In this document: positions 55,273 through 64,000 of the stretch, piece by piece
Position numbering within the stretch: the stretch's first letter is position 1
Layout: each line of letters starts with the position of its first letter
DNA from: Smallanthus sonchifolius
Lineage: Eukaryota > Streptophyta > Magnoliopsida > Asterales > Asteraceae
Direction of reading: 5' to 3'
NCBI GenBank assembly: GCA_023525975.1
Contig: CM042044.1
Span: 6,558,501 to 6,622,500 of the forward strand
Length of the DNA stretch: 64,000 nucleotides
Notes under the pieces: model-generated
What the model saw: only the letters and a program-made list of their open reading frames with translations
Databases searched by the model: none
Told to the model about the DNA's origin: nothing
Made by a program: the position numbers and the translations under genes

Positions 55273-55390
55273 CTCTGGAACGTGGGAATCGCCTTCTTGT
55301 AGCTCTTGAACGGCTGGAATCAGGAATAGTTGAGAGTGGAGGCTGTTGATGGTGAAAACCTAATTTAGGTTAACTTTTCTGTAAAACTGC

Positions 55391-55520
55391 CTCTTCGCGT
55401 GTCACGAAATCCCTAGCCAAGTCCTTTGCGTGGCGCGAAGGACAAAACAGTCGGGCCTTCATTTAACTTCTTCGCGTACCGCGAAGAATTCCATTAAGAT
55501 CTTCGCGTGGCGCGAAGACC
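55391..55520. repeat. Cluster of four short palindromes
   Basis: Four copies of a CTTCGCG-NNN-CGCGAAG-type palindrome (at about 55392 imperfect, 55433, 55470 and 55500). The best are TTCGCGTACCGCGAA and TTCGCGTGGCGCGAA. They sit in otherwise AT-rich DNA with changing spacing. Confidence 0.7.
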
Positions 55521-55722
55521 ATAAAATCCAGCAATTTTGACTTTTTGATCTCCCGTGCTTTGTGTCCAATTGCTTCACTTCCGTTTCCCGCTCATTTAGC
55601 ACATAAAACCTGGGAGGCACATGCACCCACAAACACACATTAAACCGAACAAAGATACAAACTAAAACAACTAAAACATACACAATACGACATATAAACC
55701 AGGGTTATTAAACACTACATCA

Positions 55723-55851
55723 CTTAGCTGTCGTGTTTTTGTGGGCGATTATATGACTGGGAGCTATCAGTCGACTTCATGTTTAGCCGGCTTGTGTAAT
55801 CTTATGATAGCTCCTAGCTGTATAATCGCCCACAAAAACACACCGGCTAAG
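55723..55851. repeat. Long stem-loop, about 47-bp stem
   Basis: 55733-55769 and 55805-55841 are complementary at 33 of 37 positions (core GTGTTTTTGTGGGCGATTAT), and the pairing extends outward through CTTAGC.G on both sides. The loop is 35 nt. TAGCCG/GGCTAA motifs recur in the loop and downstream to 55980. It is either a small foldback MITE or a MIRNA-like hairpin. Confidence 0.75.
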
Positions 55852-56057
55852 CCGTCAAGGGCCGACTATTTAGCCGTCAGCATGGGCCGGCTAATTAGCC
55901 TCCCACGTGTCAACTTTTCATTGGATCAGATCTCTGTTGGGCACTGAATTTTAGGCCGGCTATTAGCCGTTTTAGCCGTCGGTTTAGAGATATGCATTTT
56001 CAAAACTTTTGAAGAGAGTAGAGGTTGGTATGGTGTCTTTATGAAGAGAGGATTGTG

Positions 56058-56366
56058 CAGGTTCGACTCAACCTTTTTAGGGACGTAAAGCAAATTATAA
56101 AATCGTGGTCATTTCCATAAAAAAACATTTTTATCTTAGAATCCTAACATATGGAAATATGATGTACATTTTTTGTACACAATTTCTTAAATACACATAA
56201 TCACACGTATTAAAGTTGGAGTGAGTTTTAGTAAAAGAAAAAAACTTTTTCAAGTATACTGATTTTTTGTTCTAGTTGTTAAAACCTTAAAACTAAACGA
56301 AGTTAAATGCTAAAAATTGTGGGCCCTAAGCGAAAACTTAATTTTTGTATAGTCGAGCCACCTCTG
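56058..56366 (-). mobile_element. hAT-like non-autonomous element, family member 2
   Basis: Full-length inverted match to 24375-24685. Ends CAGGTTCGACTCAAC and GTCGAGCCACCTCTG. Flanking 8-mers GGATTGTG and GGATTGAG match at 7 of 8, a hAT target duplication. No transposase. Confidence 0.82.
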
Positions 56367-56747
56367 GGATTGAGTTTCAAGATATACGAAAAAATAAATG
56401 TTGATTAATTTCAGCATAAACAAGATTTAAGAAAGTAGAAACTTACTTGTTGAAAGATTCGATCATGTTCTTGATGATGATGGGGATTATCTAATCTCTT
56501 TTGAGTGCCCAAGTTATGACGGAGATTATAATGGGATCCTCTAAATTCTCTCAAATGTTAATGACAGAATAATAAGTAAAGGAATTGATGCAATGGGCAT
56601 TAAGAAGAATTAGTGAATAAGCCTTCTATTTATAGATTTACGTAAGGGCAATATTATCCATCAAATGTTAATACAATTATCAATAAATTGATTTACTTCA
56701 AAGGTTTTATTGGTTAATTATCACAACTTAATAATTAAACTAACGTA
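56367..56747. other. Short intergenic gap between two hAT elements
   Basis: No coding region or structure recognised. Confidence 0.5.
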
Positions 56748-56904
56748 CAGTGCCGGTCCCAAGGATTCGAATGCCCTACACGAGCCTAAAAAAAAGGCCC
56801 ATAACGAAATATATAATTTTATAAACTAATTTTTTTAACGACAATTAACGTTATAGCATAGACATAACAAAATCATCGTATCAGAATGACATACACCGTA
56901 ATAT

Positions 56905-56961
56905 CTAACCGATGATTCGTGAAGCTCGCCTAGCATTCTTCGCTGCAAATTCTTTAATCAC
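56905..56961 (-). pseudogene. hAT transposase C-terminal tail
   Basis: 18 codons and a stop: VIKEFAAKNARRASRIIG. It matches the usual last residues after the hAT dimerisation domain of plant TTF-type zinc finger transposases (FAxxNARR...). The frame does not continue upstream because the SDF2 fragment abuts it. Confidence 0.6.
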
Positions 56962-56975
56962 CTATTCGCAGTTTT

Positions 56976-57095
56976 TACATTTGGAAAACCAGTAACAGAT
57001 TGCTGCCCACTGCCAGATCCATATGGCACATCATGCGAGTGTAGTCGGAATTTTGTCTTTTCATGCATCAACTTGATCACTGATCCATAGGTAAT
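56976..57095 (-). pseudogene. Captured exon fragment of an SDF2-like MIR-domain gene
   Basis: Forty codons preceded by a splice acceptor AG (57096-57097 on the minus strand). They read ITYGSVIKLMHEKTKFRLHS and then HDVPYGSGSGQQSVTGFPNV, almost the exact start of the MIR domain of plant SDF2, an ER protein-quality-control factor working with ERdj3B and BiP and needed for immune-receptor maturation. After GFPNV the similarity ends abruptly and a stop follows six codons later. With the intron-like sequence upstream, this is a genomic (not cDNA) capture by the hAT element. Confidence 0.85.
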
Positions 57096-58577
57096 CTATC
57101 ACAAATCGAATTACAAGAAATGAGCCTAAATGCAATATCTTAAGTTCCAACACGCAAGCATGAAAATTAGTAGGATAATTTTGATTATATCATGAACAAC
57201 CCGAGAAATATGCTCATATTAGTAGTTCCAAATAAACACCACAGAAAAGATATACAAGGGCTTCTCTTAAGCATTGTGAGTGTAGTGCTACTGCTTGCTG
57301 ATGATTCATCTTGAATTGTCTAAAGCAGTATCCAATTATTTCACCTTATATACTATTAAGTGGCTGTATACTAAACCTACCATCAAACACTTCCAGTTTT
57401 TTGGTTCACCAAACAATACAAACAGAAAACTAACTGTAAACATTGTTTTTCTTTTGAATATTTTAAATGAAACCAATAAAATTACTGAACAAATAATATT
57501 ACTTCTTCACCAAACAAACAAAATGACAAAGTTAATACTTCCCAATCCAAAATCGATAACGCGTTTTTGTGATTTATACAATTTTAGTGCACACAGTTCC
57601 TTAAGACCACCATAAAATTTAGTGTTGTATACATCTTTTCAACATCTTAAAGTACTCTCATCAGTTTTAAAACTTGATATTGGCCATTACCCCCAATAAG
57701 TTCAAGTTTTCGTCTTTTTTCTTCACTCACAATGAAATAGAGCTCACAGATTGAACATCATCCAAGCAATTAAGTGTTACTGAAGTATCTAACAATACCA
57801 CAGGGTGTGGATTATGAATCAAATTTAACAATAAAACGAATAAAGCTGTTACCTCGTGAATTCGAAATTGATATAGATTTCATAACAAAATTTTATAGTT
57901 TTTATATAAGATCAATGTCATTGTAGCATCATTTCATTTCTGAAACTAAATCTAGTATATGATAGCAAAATTTCAATCAAATGCAACAAAATTAACCGAA
58001 TAAAGCAGTAAACATTCACAAACTGATTAACTGAACTCATAACCATTAAGTCATTAATTAACATTTCTATATAAAAAATTAGACACAGCATTCAACAAAA
58101 ACCCCATTTTTTAATTATAAAATTAGGGCTCAATATAATAAAATTACCTTAACTAAATGAAGGAGCCGGAGGTTGAGACGCTGTAGCAGCAGCGACCGGA
58201 GGCAGCAGCAGCGACTGGAGGCAGCAGCGACCGGAGGAGGCAGCAGCATCAGCAGCGTCTGGACTAGTTGGTGGAGGCAGGCAGGTGTTGTTGTGGAGAA
58301 GTCGACGATCAGATGCTGGCCCAGCAGCATGATATTTAAATTTTTTTTTGGTTGGACTTCTGGTTGGTGGTCTGGCCCAGTAGCATGCTATTAATTTTTT
58401 TTAAGCTTAAGTCACAGAAAAATGCCTAATATTTTTAACCCCAAGTCACAGAAAAAACCTAAGTCACAAAATTACTTTTTAAAAAAGGCCCATTTTTTTA
58501 AAGCCATAATTTTTTTGGGCTCCTCGAGATGTTGGGCCCACTACGGGTGTGCCCACAGGCCCAATGGGCCGGCCCTG

Positions 58578-59973
58578 CTAACTTATCATATAGTCATAAC
58601 TTCATAAGGCAATATCATTAATACCAAATCAAGCCTTAATTTCACACATATATAACCCAAGTCACAATACTAACATCTTAGTTACCACTAATAACAAAGT
58701 GTATAAAATAGGGAGGCTTGGTTCGAGGAAGAAGGAAACCAATTGAAGTTATATGTGTCAAACGAAAATGAACAACCATTAGCATTTCTGGTTTGGTTGA
58801 TGTTGGATTGTCATTTATAGTAGGTTTTAAAAAGCATGGGCAGGAATCTTATCAGAAATCTTGTCCTCAAGTTTACTGACGATTTTCCGTTGGCAATTAG
58901 TTTCCATCAAAACTGACAAAATCCCATTGTGAGATTTTTTTTTTTTACCTTTTTTCAGATTCCATAAAAAATTATCGACGGATGTCAGTTTTTGGTAACT
59001 AGCCGTCAGTGATACCTATTTGTAGTAGCTTGAGCTCTGTTAAATTAATCGAATCAAGCTCGAAATCAGTTTTTAGATCCGTAGTTGGTGGCACTTAACC
59101 TAAAACAAAAAAAATGTCTGTAATTATTCAATAACAATCAATAATAAATATTAATCATTTTTTGCATCCAAATTTATTGATTTTATTACCATGGACGCTA
59201 GTATTATATATGAAAAAAAAATCAACACTTTTGGAACTTAAATTTGAAAGAATTAAAAAGAGTTTAATGTTTATATAAATCAATAATTTGATAAATATCA
59301 ACTAACTCTTCGCTTTAAAGTAAATTTGTTATTTTAAAATTGAAAAGTATTTATGATTTTATGAAGTTGTTAAAAGTTTACGCCTTACAAATTTGTTAAA
59401 ACATGATAATAATTTATTTTAAAATTTAAAAGTTTAAGAGATGCATATTTAAAATGTAACACTTATTTTTAAATATTGTAAATTATGTGGAAAAAAAACC
59501 ATTTCTTTATCATATACATACATTGTCTAGTAGTGAACTAACCCAATTGATTTGGTAGAAAAAAAGATTAATCTAATACAATATTGATAAAACTATCAAC
59601 CAAACCGATATTGTTAAATCAAACTTTTGATTTGCATAACTTAAAATTATGCAAATTTCAATTGGTAAAAATTGAAAAACTAAAATCATCAATGACCATG
59701 TCATAGAAACCATATAATTCAAAAGGTAATAGTATCATTTCGATTACATTAACTGAAACAAAGGACGAGGAATGAAGCAGAACATTGAAGGGCAAAACAG
59801 AAATATCGAAACATAAAGAACAGTAGATAGAAACAGCTTCAGGCAACCAGCATAACCATCAGATCACTGTGCTTTCACCTGGCATTTCAAACACCAAATG
59901 TACAAATCTCAACACTTGAACCAGGCATAAAGTATTTGCATAACTAATAAAATAAACAAACATGACATACCTG
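58578..59973. other. Intergenic; no gene
   Basis: AT-rich. From about 59629 it is the 3' flank shared with the second NO VEIN-like copy (compare from about 63205), so the duplicated block begins here. Nothing else recognised. Confidence 0.5.
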
Positions 59974-61530
59974 CTAACAGGCGAAAACAGAAGAAAGATA
60001 GTCATGATCCTCCACAAATATTTGAAGATTCTTCATCTTCATCAGGAACTCGATTGCTTCCTCGTCAAACTCCACCAGATCAGTTCACAAAGCTCAGGCA
60101 CAAGCTCTTCATTCTCCCACAGCATCCCCTCAGCTACCACTTCAGCAAAATGAGACGCGTATTCTATAATACTCTTCTGACCACCTTCTTCCATCTTCTG
60201 CATAAACAATTTCGAGTTCTGTTTGTCCCACCAGATCATCCTCTTAGCTTCCACGTTCAATACATCTCCACTAGATAAAGACTAACTGTACTTCACGGTC
60301 ATTGAATCAACTGTTTCAAAAGCTTCAACTCCCAGTATACGACCAACAGCTTCGTGTCTTCTTACTGCGTCAATTTTAAGATTTGGATCAGCTAGAAACC
60401 CCAGAATCAGTTTAAATAAGCCTTTTTTGACAAGCTTTTCTTTTGAATTGACGGGCTCCAATTTCACATGATCAACATCAGATAAGTTTTTTGGTGCAGA
60501 TTCAGATATGGTACGGACACCAAGTTTATTATAAATCTCCACAAGCTTGATTCGGGTTAGAGTTTTGGAACTGGGTTGAGGATACCAAACAAATATAGGA
60601 CGAGAACAGCTTTGAAAAAGATCCGTTAAGAAAAGATCATCACCGATGAAAACGTCACACTTGTCTGATAGAAGAATACCATCAGAATTAGAAGATGATA
60701 CAGGGAGTTTTGATAAGCTTTTGACAAACATTTCCTCTGATACTGAGTTCCAGTTTTTACCACAAACTCCCAAAAAGCACAGCATTCAGTATGTGTTATC
60801 TGATGATCCGAATTTTCCCATTTGTTCCATAGTTTGCAGTAGTCATCAACAGACGGATGGACTTTCACACTAAAAGTGTCAGCAAAAAAAGCGAGAATCT
60901 TCATCTCATACTTAAATTTCTCCAAAACACTCAACTGACCATCAAATAGACTGTTTTTGTCATGAAGAACACATTCTTGAGGTGTTACCCACTCCCCATT
61001 GTCGGTTCCTCTTGGTATCCATATCTGTTGGTCGTCTTCATCATCAGGCTTCCATTTAAATTCAGACAGATAATTGTAGAATCGGTTAATTCTTTCAAAA
61101 TTTGACTGAGAATCAAGGTAACTAGCAATCAAACAGCATCCCTTGTAAATATTGGTTATCACTCCTAAAAGATTGAGCTCATCTTTGTAGGATCCGATCC
61201 GAGATCCATAAAATTGTTCATCAATGAACGGACCATCATCACGTTTCAAGAAAGGTTCCCAGGAAGAATAGAAAAACAAACACTCATCTGGACATTCGTA
61301 CCCATAACTGGTTCTTAACCAATTCTTCTGGGACAGTTTTTCAATAAATTTAGCAGGAATCTCTGATGCACTTTCTTTAAGTCTCTTGACAGAATCTAGC
61401 AATGCATAAACGCTTGCAGGAGTAACGCTACTTGAACACTCGGGTAATATAAGTCCAGCAGCCACAAACTTGGCACCATCTTTGAATTTGGTAGTTACAC
61501 CTAACAGTTTCAGCTCATCTCTGATGTGAC
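59974..61530 (-). pseudogene. NO VEIN / At3g48770-like protein, C-terminal fragment (broken copy)
   Basis: About 500 codons resembling the C-terminal part of the large plant HSP90-type-ATPase-like proteins of the NO VEIN/At3g48770 group (function poorly known; NOV affects vascular patterning). Seen: DELKLLGVTTKFKDG, PDECLFFYSSW, FIDEQFYGSRIGSYKDELN, WIPRG, ECVLHDKNSLF, DDYCKLW and KLPVSSSNSDG, then the LGVRTISES and GLFKLILGFLADP segments. Three lesions: a 1-nt loss in an A-run near 60760 (FVVK/NWNSV), an in-frame TAG at about 60280 where the sister copy has TTG, and a 13-nt deletion near 60080. The 5' end starts mid-protein near 61530 after unrelated sequence. The former stop lies at 59974-59976. 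Not functional. Confidence 0.78.
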
Positions 61531-61577
61531 GGGTCGGGCTTGTATTTGTATAGTGGAGGTTAGCGGCGATAGAGGTG

Positions 61578-61835
61578 TTCATCGGTTCGGTTTTCGGCTT
61601 TTTTGGTTCAGTTTAATCGATTTTTTTTTTGGGTCTATCCGTTAGTCGAACAGATTTGTATTGTGAATTTGTCTAACCGAACCAAATTCAACCGAATAAA
61701 CTGAATTCAAAAAAATGTATAAACCGAATTCAACATATATAGTTATCACTTATTCGGTTTATTCGGTTAAAAGAATAAACCGAGTTCAGAAAATATATAT
61801 CCGTTACTGAACCGAAAACCGAATTTACAATTCCG
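61578..61835. repeat. TTCGGTT-rich MITE-like inverted repeat
   Basis: Begins GTTCATCGGTTCGGTTTTCGG and ends CCGAAAACCGAATT, inverted relative to each other. The interior has multiple AACCGAA/TTCGGTT copies in both orientations. Confidence 0.55.
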
Positions 61836-61857
61836 TTCAAGGGGGAGGGGGGGTACG

Positions 61858-62545
61858 ACAATTAGGAGGAAGGAGTGGTATATGTTTTATGTTATAGAAG
61901 GTGTTTTTAAACTTAAAAGAACGTTTTAGAAATAATGATGGTAAAATCACAAGTTTAAAAATTATTTTTCTGGGGGAGGGGGGTACAACCAGTAGGAGGG
62001 GGAGATGTATACGTTTTATGTTATAGAAAATGATTTTAAACTTAAAAGAACAACTTTAGAAATAATGATTATTCGAATTTGGTAAAATGACATGTTTACA
62101 TTTTGTTAGGGGGGGGGGTTACGACTTGTAGGAGGGGGATGTGTATACGTTTTATGTTATAGAAAATGCTTTTAAACCTAAAAGAACGTTCTAGAAATAA
62201 CAATTTTCGAATGTGCTAAAATGATAAGTTCAAAAAGTTATTTTTTTCCGGAGGGGGTACAACAAGTACAAAAGGAGTTACGACTAGTAGGAGAGGGAGG
62301 GGTATACGTTTTATGTTATATAAATTACTTTTAAACTTAAAAGAACGTTTTACAAATAACAATTTTCGAATGTGGTAAAATGACAAGTTTAAAAGTTTTT
62401 TTTGTGAAGGGAGTAGGATAAGTAGGAGGGGTATACGTTTTATGTTATAAAAAGTGTTTTTAAACAAAAAAAAAACAAGTTTAGAAATAATATTTTTTAG
62501 AGAATGGTAAAATGACATTTTTAAAAGTTCGGGGGTGGGGTACGA
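61858..62545 (+). repeat. Five-copy tandem repeat with G-tracts, unit about 130 bp
   Basis: Each unit has TAGGAGG...TATACGTTTTATGTTATA, TTTTAAAC.TAAAAGAAC, TAGAAATAA and GGTAAAATGACA, and ends in a run of 5-10 G. Units start near 61862, 61990, 62125, 62285 and 62415 and differ by substitutions and small indels. Confidence 0.8.
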
Positions 62546-62814
62546 CAAGTAGAAAGGAGGGTATGTATAGTCTAACCCAATTTTAATTTGGCTTTGTTGA
62601 CTTCTTGAAGTCAACATAAATCCTCGTTAGATTGTGATTTATCTGAGCGATTGTGACTTATTTAAGCTAACATTTATCAGTGCTATTGTCAGTTATTTTT
62701 ACCAATGTCTTCACTAAACATTTTCTAATTACTCCTATTTATACTTAGGCCACTTATTTGATATTTAAAACAGATTTATGGTTACATTCTCAAATTTTTT
62801 ATTTTTTTTGAAAG

Positions 62815-62925
62815 GCCAATTTCTTTAAATCATGTCACTAGTGGAACTTAAACCCGTGACCTCCAAACCCTTGGGTGTTCCAGAAGCTTTGTTTCTACCA
62901 TTGGGCTACCAATCCCAATTTCACA
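62815..62925 (-). mobile_element. SINE-like (tRNA-derived) sequence
   Basis: On the minus strand: TAGCCCAATGGTAGAAACA (box A-like) followed about 35 nt later by GGTCACGGGTTTAAGTTCC (box B-like), the internal pol III promoter of plant SINEs. The ends and target duplication were not resolved. Confidence 0.5.
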
Positions 62926-63475
62926 TTTTGTTACTTTAACCAAATCCAATGATGATTATGATTAATCATCACCCATTAATGATGATTAAACCTTTTTTTT
63001 TTGCCAAAACAGATACAGAAAATCAAGAAGTTGGACCAACTAAATATGTCAATAATTTTATTAATGAATTGACCTAACTAACAATTAAATATCATAGTAC
63101 CAATTACCTCCATAATAATAACCTGTCGAAAGATAACGACTGGGAAAATAAGCCAATGTTGGATCCATGAAACTGCTAGTCGGCGAGAAAAATACTACAA
63201 AAAATTGATTTGCTTAACTTAAAAGTATGCAAATTTCAATTGGTGAAAATGAAAAAACTAAAAACACATATTTCAAAAGGTAATAGAAGTATCATTTTGA
63301 TTACATTTAACTAAAATAAAGGACTTGGAATGAAGCAACACATAATATCATAACATACAGTAGATTAGCTTCAGGCCATCAGATCACAATGCCTTCTCCT
63401 GCATTTCAAACACCAAATGTACAAATCTCAACACTTGAACCATGCATAACTAATAAAATAAACATGACATACCTT

Positions 63476-64000
63476 TTAACACGAGAATACGGAAGAAAGA
63501 TGGTCATGATCCTCCACAAATATTTGAAGATTCTTCATCTTCATGAGGAATTCGATTGCTTCCTCGTCAAACTCCACCAGATAACCCAACCGGATCAGTT
63601 CACAAAGCTCAGGCACAAGCTCTTCGTTCTCCCACAACATCCCTTCAGCTACCACTTCAGCAAAATGAGACGCGTATTCTATAATACTCTTCTGACCACC
63701 ACCTTCTTCTATCTTTTGCATAAACAATTTCGAGTTCTGTTTGTCCCACCGGATCATCCTCTTAGCTTCCACGTTCAATACATCTCCACTAGATAAAGGC
63801 AAACTGTACTTCACTGTCATTGGATCTGCTGTCTCAAACGCTTCAACTCCCAATATACGACCAACAACTTCGTGTCTTCTTGCTGCGTCAATTTTAAGAT
63901 TTGGATCAGCTAGAAACCCCAGAATCAGTTTAAATAAGCCTTTTTTGACAAGCTTTTCTTTTGAATTGACGGGCTCCAATTTCACATGATCAACATCAGA
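63476..64000 (-). CDS. NO VEIN / At3g48770-like protein, C-terminus (partial, runs off the window)
   Basis: Open frame from the window edge to TAA at 63476-63478, 174 codons seen. It corresponds to the end of the broken copy at 59974-61530 and is nearly identical, but without the nonsense codon (VKYSLPLSSGD here) and without the 13-nt deletion (ELIRLGYLVEFDEEAIEFL is intact). The tail LQIFVEDHDHLSSVFSC is the family's usual ending. Whether the full-length gene is intact upstream cannot be seen. Tandem with the broken copy, 3.5 kb apart, same strand. Confidence 0.78.
   Translation of the reverse strand, partial: SDVDHVKLEPVNSKEKLVKKGLFKLILGFLADPNLKIDAARRHEVVGRILGVEAFETADPMTVKYSLPLSSGDVLNVEAKRMIRWDKQNSKLFMQKIEEGGGQKSIIEYASHFAEVVAEGMLWENEELVPELCELIRLGYLVEFDEEAIEFLMKMKNLQIFVEDHDHLSSVFSC

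Larger units (their letters stand above)
56748..58577 (-). mobile_element. hAT element carrying a captured SDF2 exon
   Basis: Starts CAGTGCCGGTCCC and ends GGGCCGGCCCTG (inverted CAG.GCCGG.CC ends). Flanking 8-mers CTAACGTA (56740-56747) and CTAACTTA (58578-58585) match at 7 of 8. The interior (1.83 kb) has a transposase C-terminal tail, a host-gene exon fragment, and at about 58160-58330 a GC-rich AGCAGCGACCGGAGGC repeat region that may be a leader exon (a donor-like AAG|GTAATT on the minus strand at about 58140). Lacks the catalytic transposase core. Confidence 0.85.
61531..63475. other. Region between the two NO VEIN-like copies
   Basis: Holds a TTCGGTTT-rich inverted-repeat MITE, a G-tract tandem array and a SINE-like sequence (listed separately), then the duplicated 3' flank from about 63205. 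No gene. Confidence 0.55.

Noticed and set aside
61531..61582. ATG at 61582 as the start of the NO VEIN-like gene
   Set aside because: The first residues lack family similarity, and the recognisable protein begins mid-domain at about 61530, so the ATG is fortuitous.
62216..62617. 133-codon minus-strand frame with repeated FKSNLYNIKRIPLPLLL-like segments
   Set aside because: Direct translation of the roughly 130-bp tandem array; the repetition is at DNA level.

Overview
The window is plant nuclear DNA, almost certainly from a eudicot. It is AT-rich, its genes are intron-rich with GT/AG junctions, and most of the space between genes is transposon debris. The mix of a Tekay-type Ty3/gypsy element, RTE LINEs, abundant hAT and Mutator-like non-autonomous elements, and Helitron-like ends with a CCGCG-loop-CGCGG hairpin suggests an Asteraceae genome. 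That family assignment is inference, not proof.

Layout. 1-3.1 kb: a broken FLS2-like receptor-kinase fragment. 7.4-12.8 kb (+): an apparently intact 11-exon plastid 3-isopropylmalate dehydrogenase gene (leucine biosynthesis) whose third intron holds a small internally deleted LTR retrotransposon. 14.0-18.8 kb (-): an intact 12-exon LCB2 gene, the catalytic subunit of serine palmitoyltransferase (sphingolipid biosynthesis). 18.8-23.4 kb: a Mutator-like element with a perfect 9-bp target duplication, a tandem array split by a SINE-like insert, and a large foldback element. 23.4-28.8 kb (-): a second LCB2 copy with the same 12-exon structure, a 1-bp frameshift in exon 5 and several changes at residues shared with copy 1. 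31.2-46.3 kb: three retroelements nested in one another. A solo LTR (TSD CCCGT) contains an RTE LINE (18-bp TSD), which contains a young Tekay Ty3/gypsy element (TSD CGGCC) with one intact 1527-aa gag-pol frame. 47.5-48.4 kb: a long-TIR element containing a CACTA MITE. 49.4-53.5 kb (+): an intact 7-exon IBS1/At1g54610-like cyclin-dependent-kinase-related gene with a short uORF ending 3 nt before its start. 54-58.6 kb: inverted-repeat elements and two hAT elements, one carrying a captured exon piece of an SDF2 (MIR-domain) gene. 60-64 kb (-): two tandem copies of the C-terminal part of a NO VEIN / At3g48770-like protein. The first is broken by three lesions; the second is open and runs off the window end.

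The genes do not form a functional cluster, as expected in a plant genome. The coherent themes are local tandem duplication followed by decay (LCB2, NO VEIN-like) and heavy, datable transposon layering. No RNA gene, CRISPR array or prokaryotic-type operon was seen. All coordinates and splice junctions were read by eye; no alignment or database search was run.
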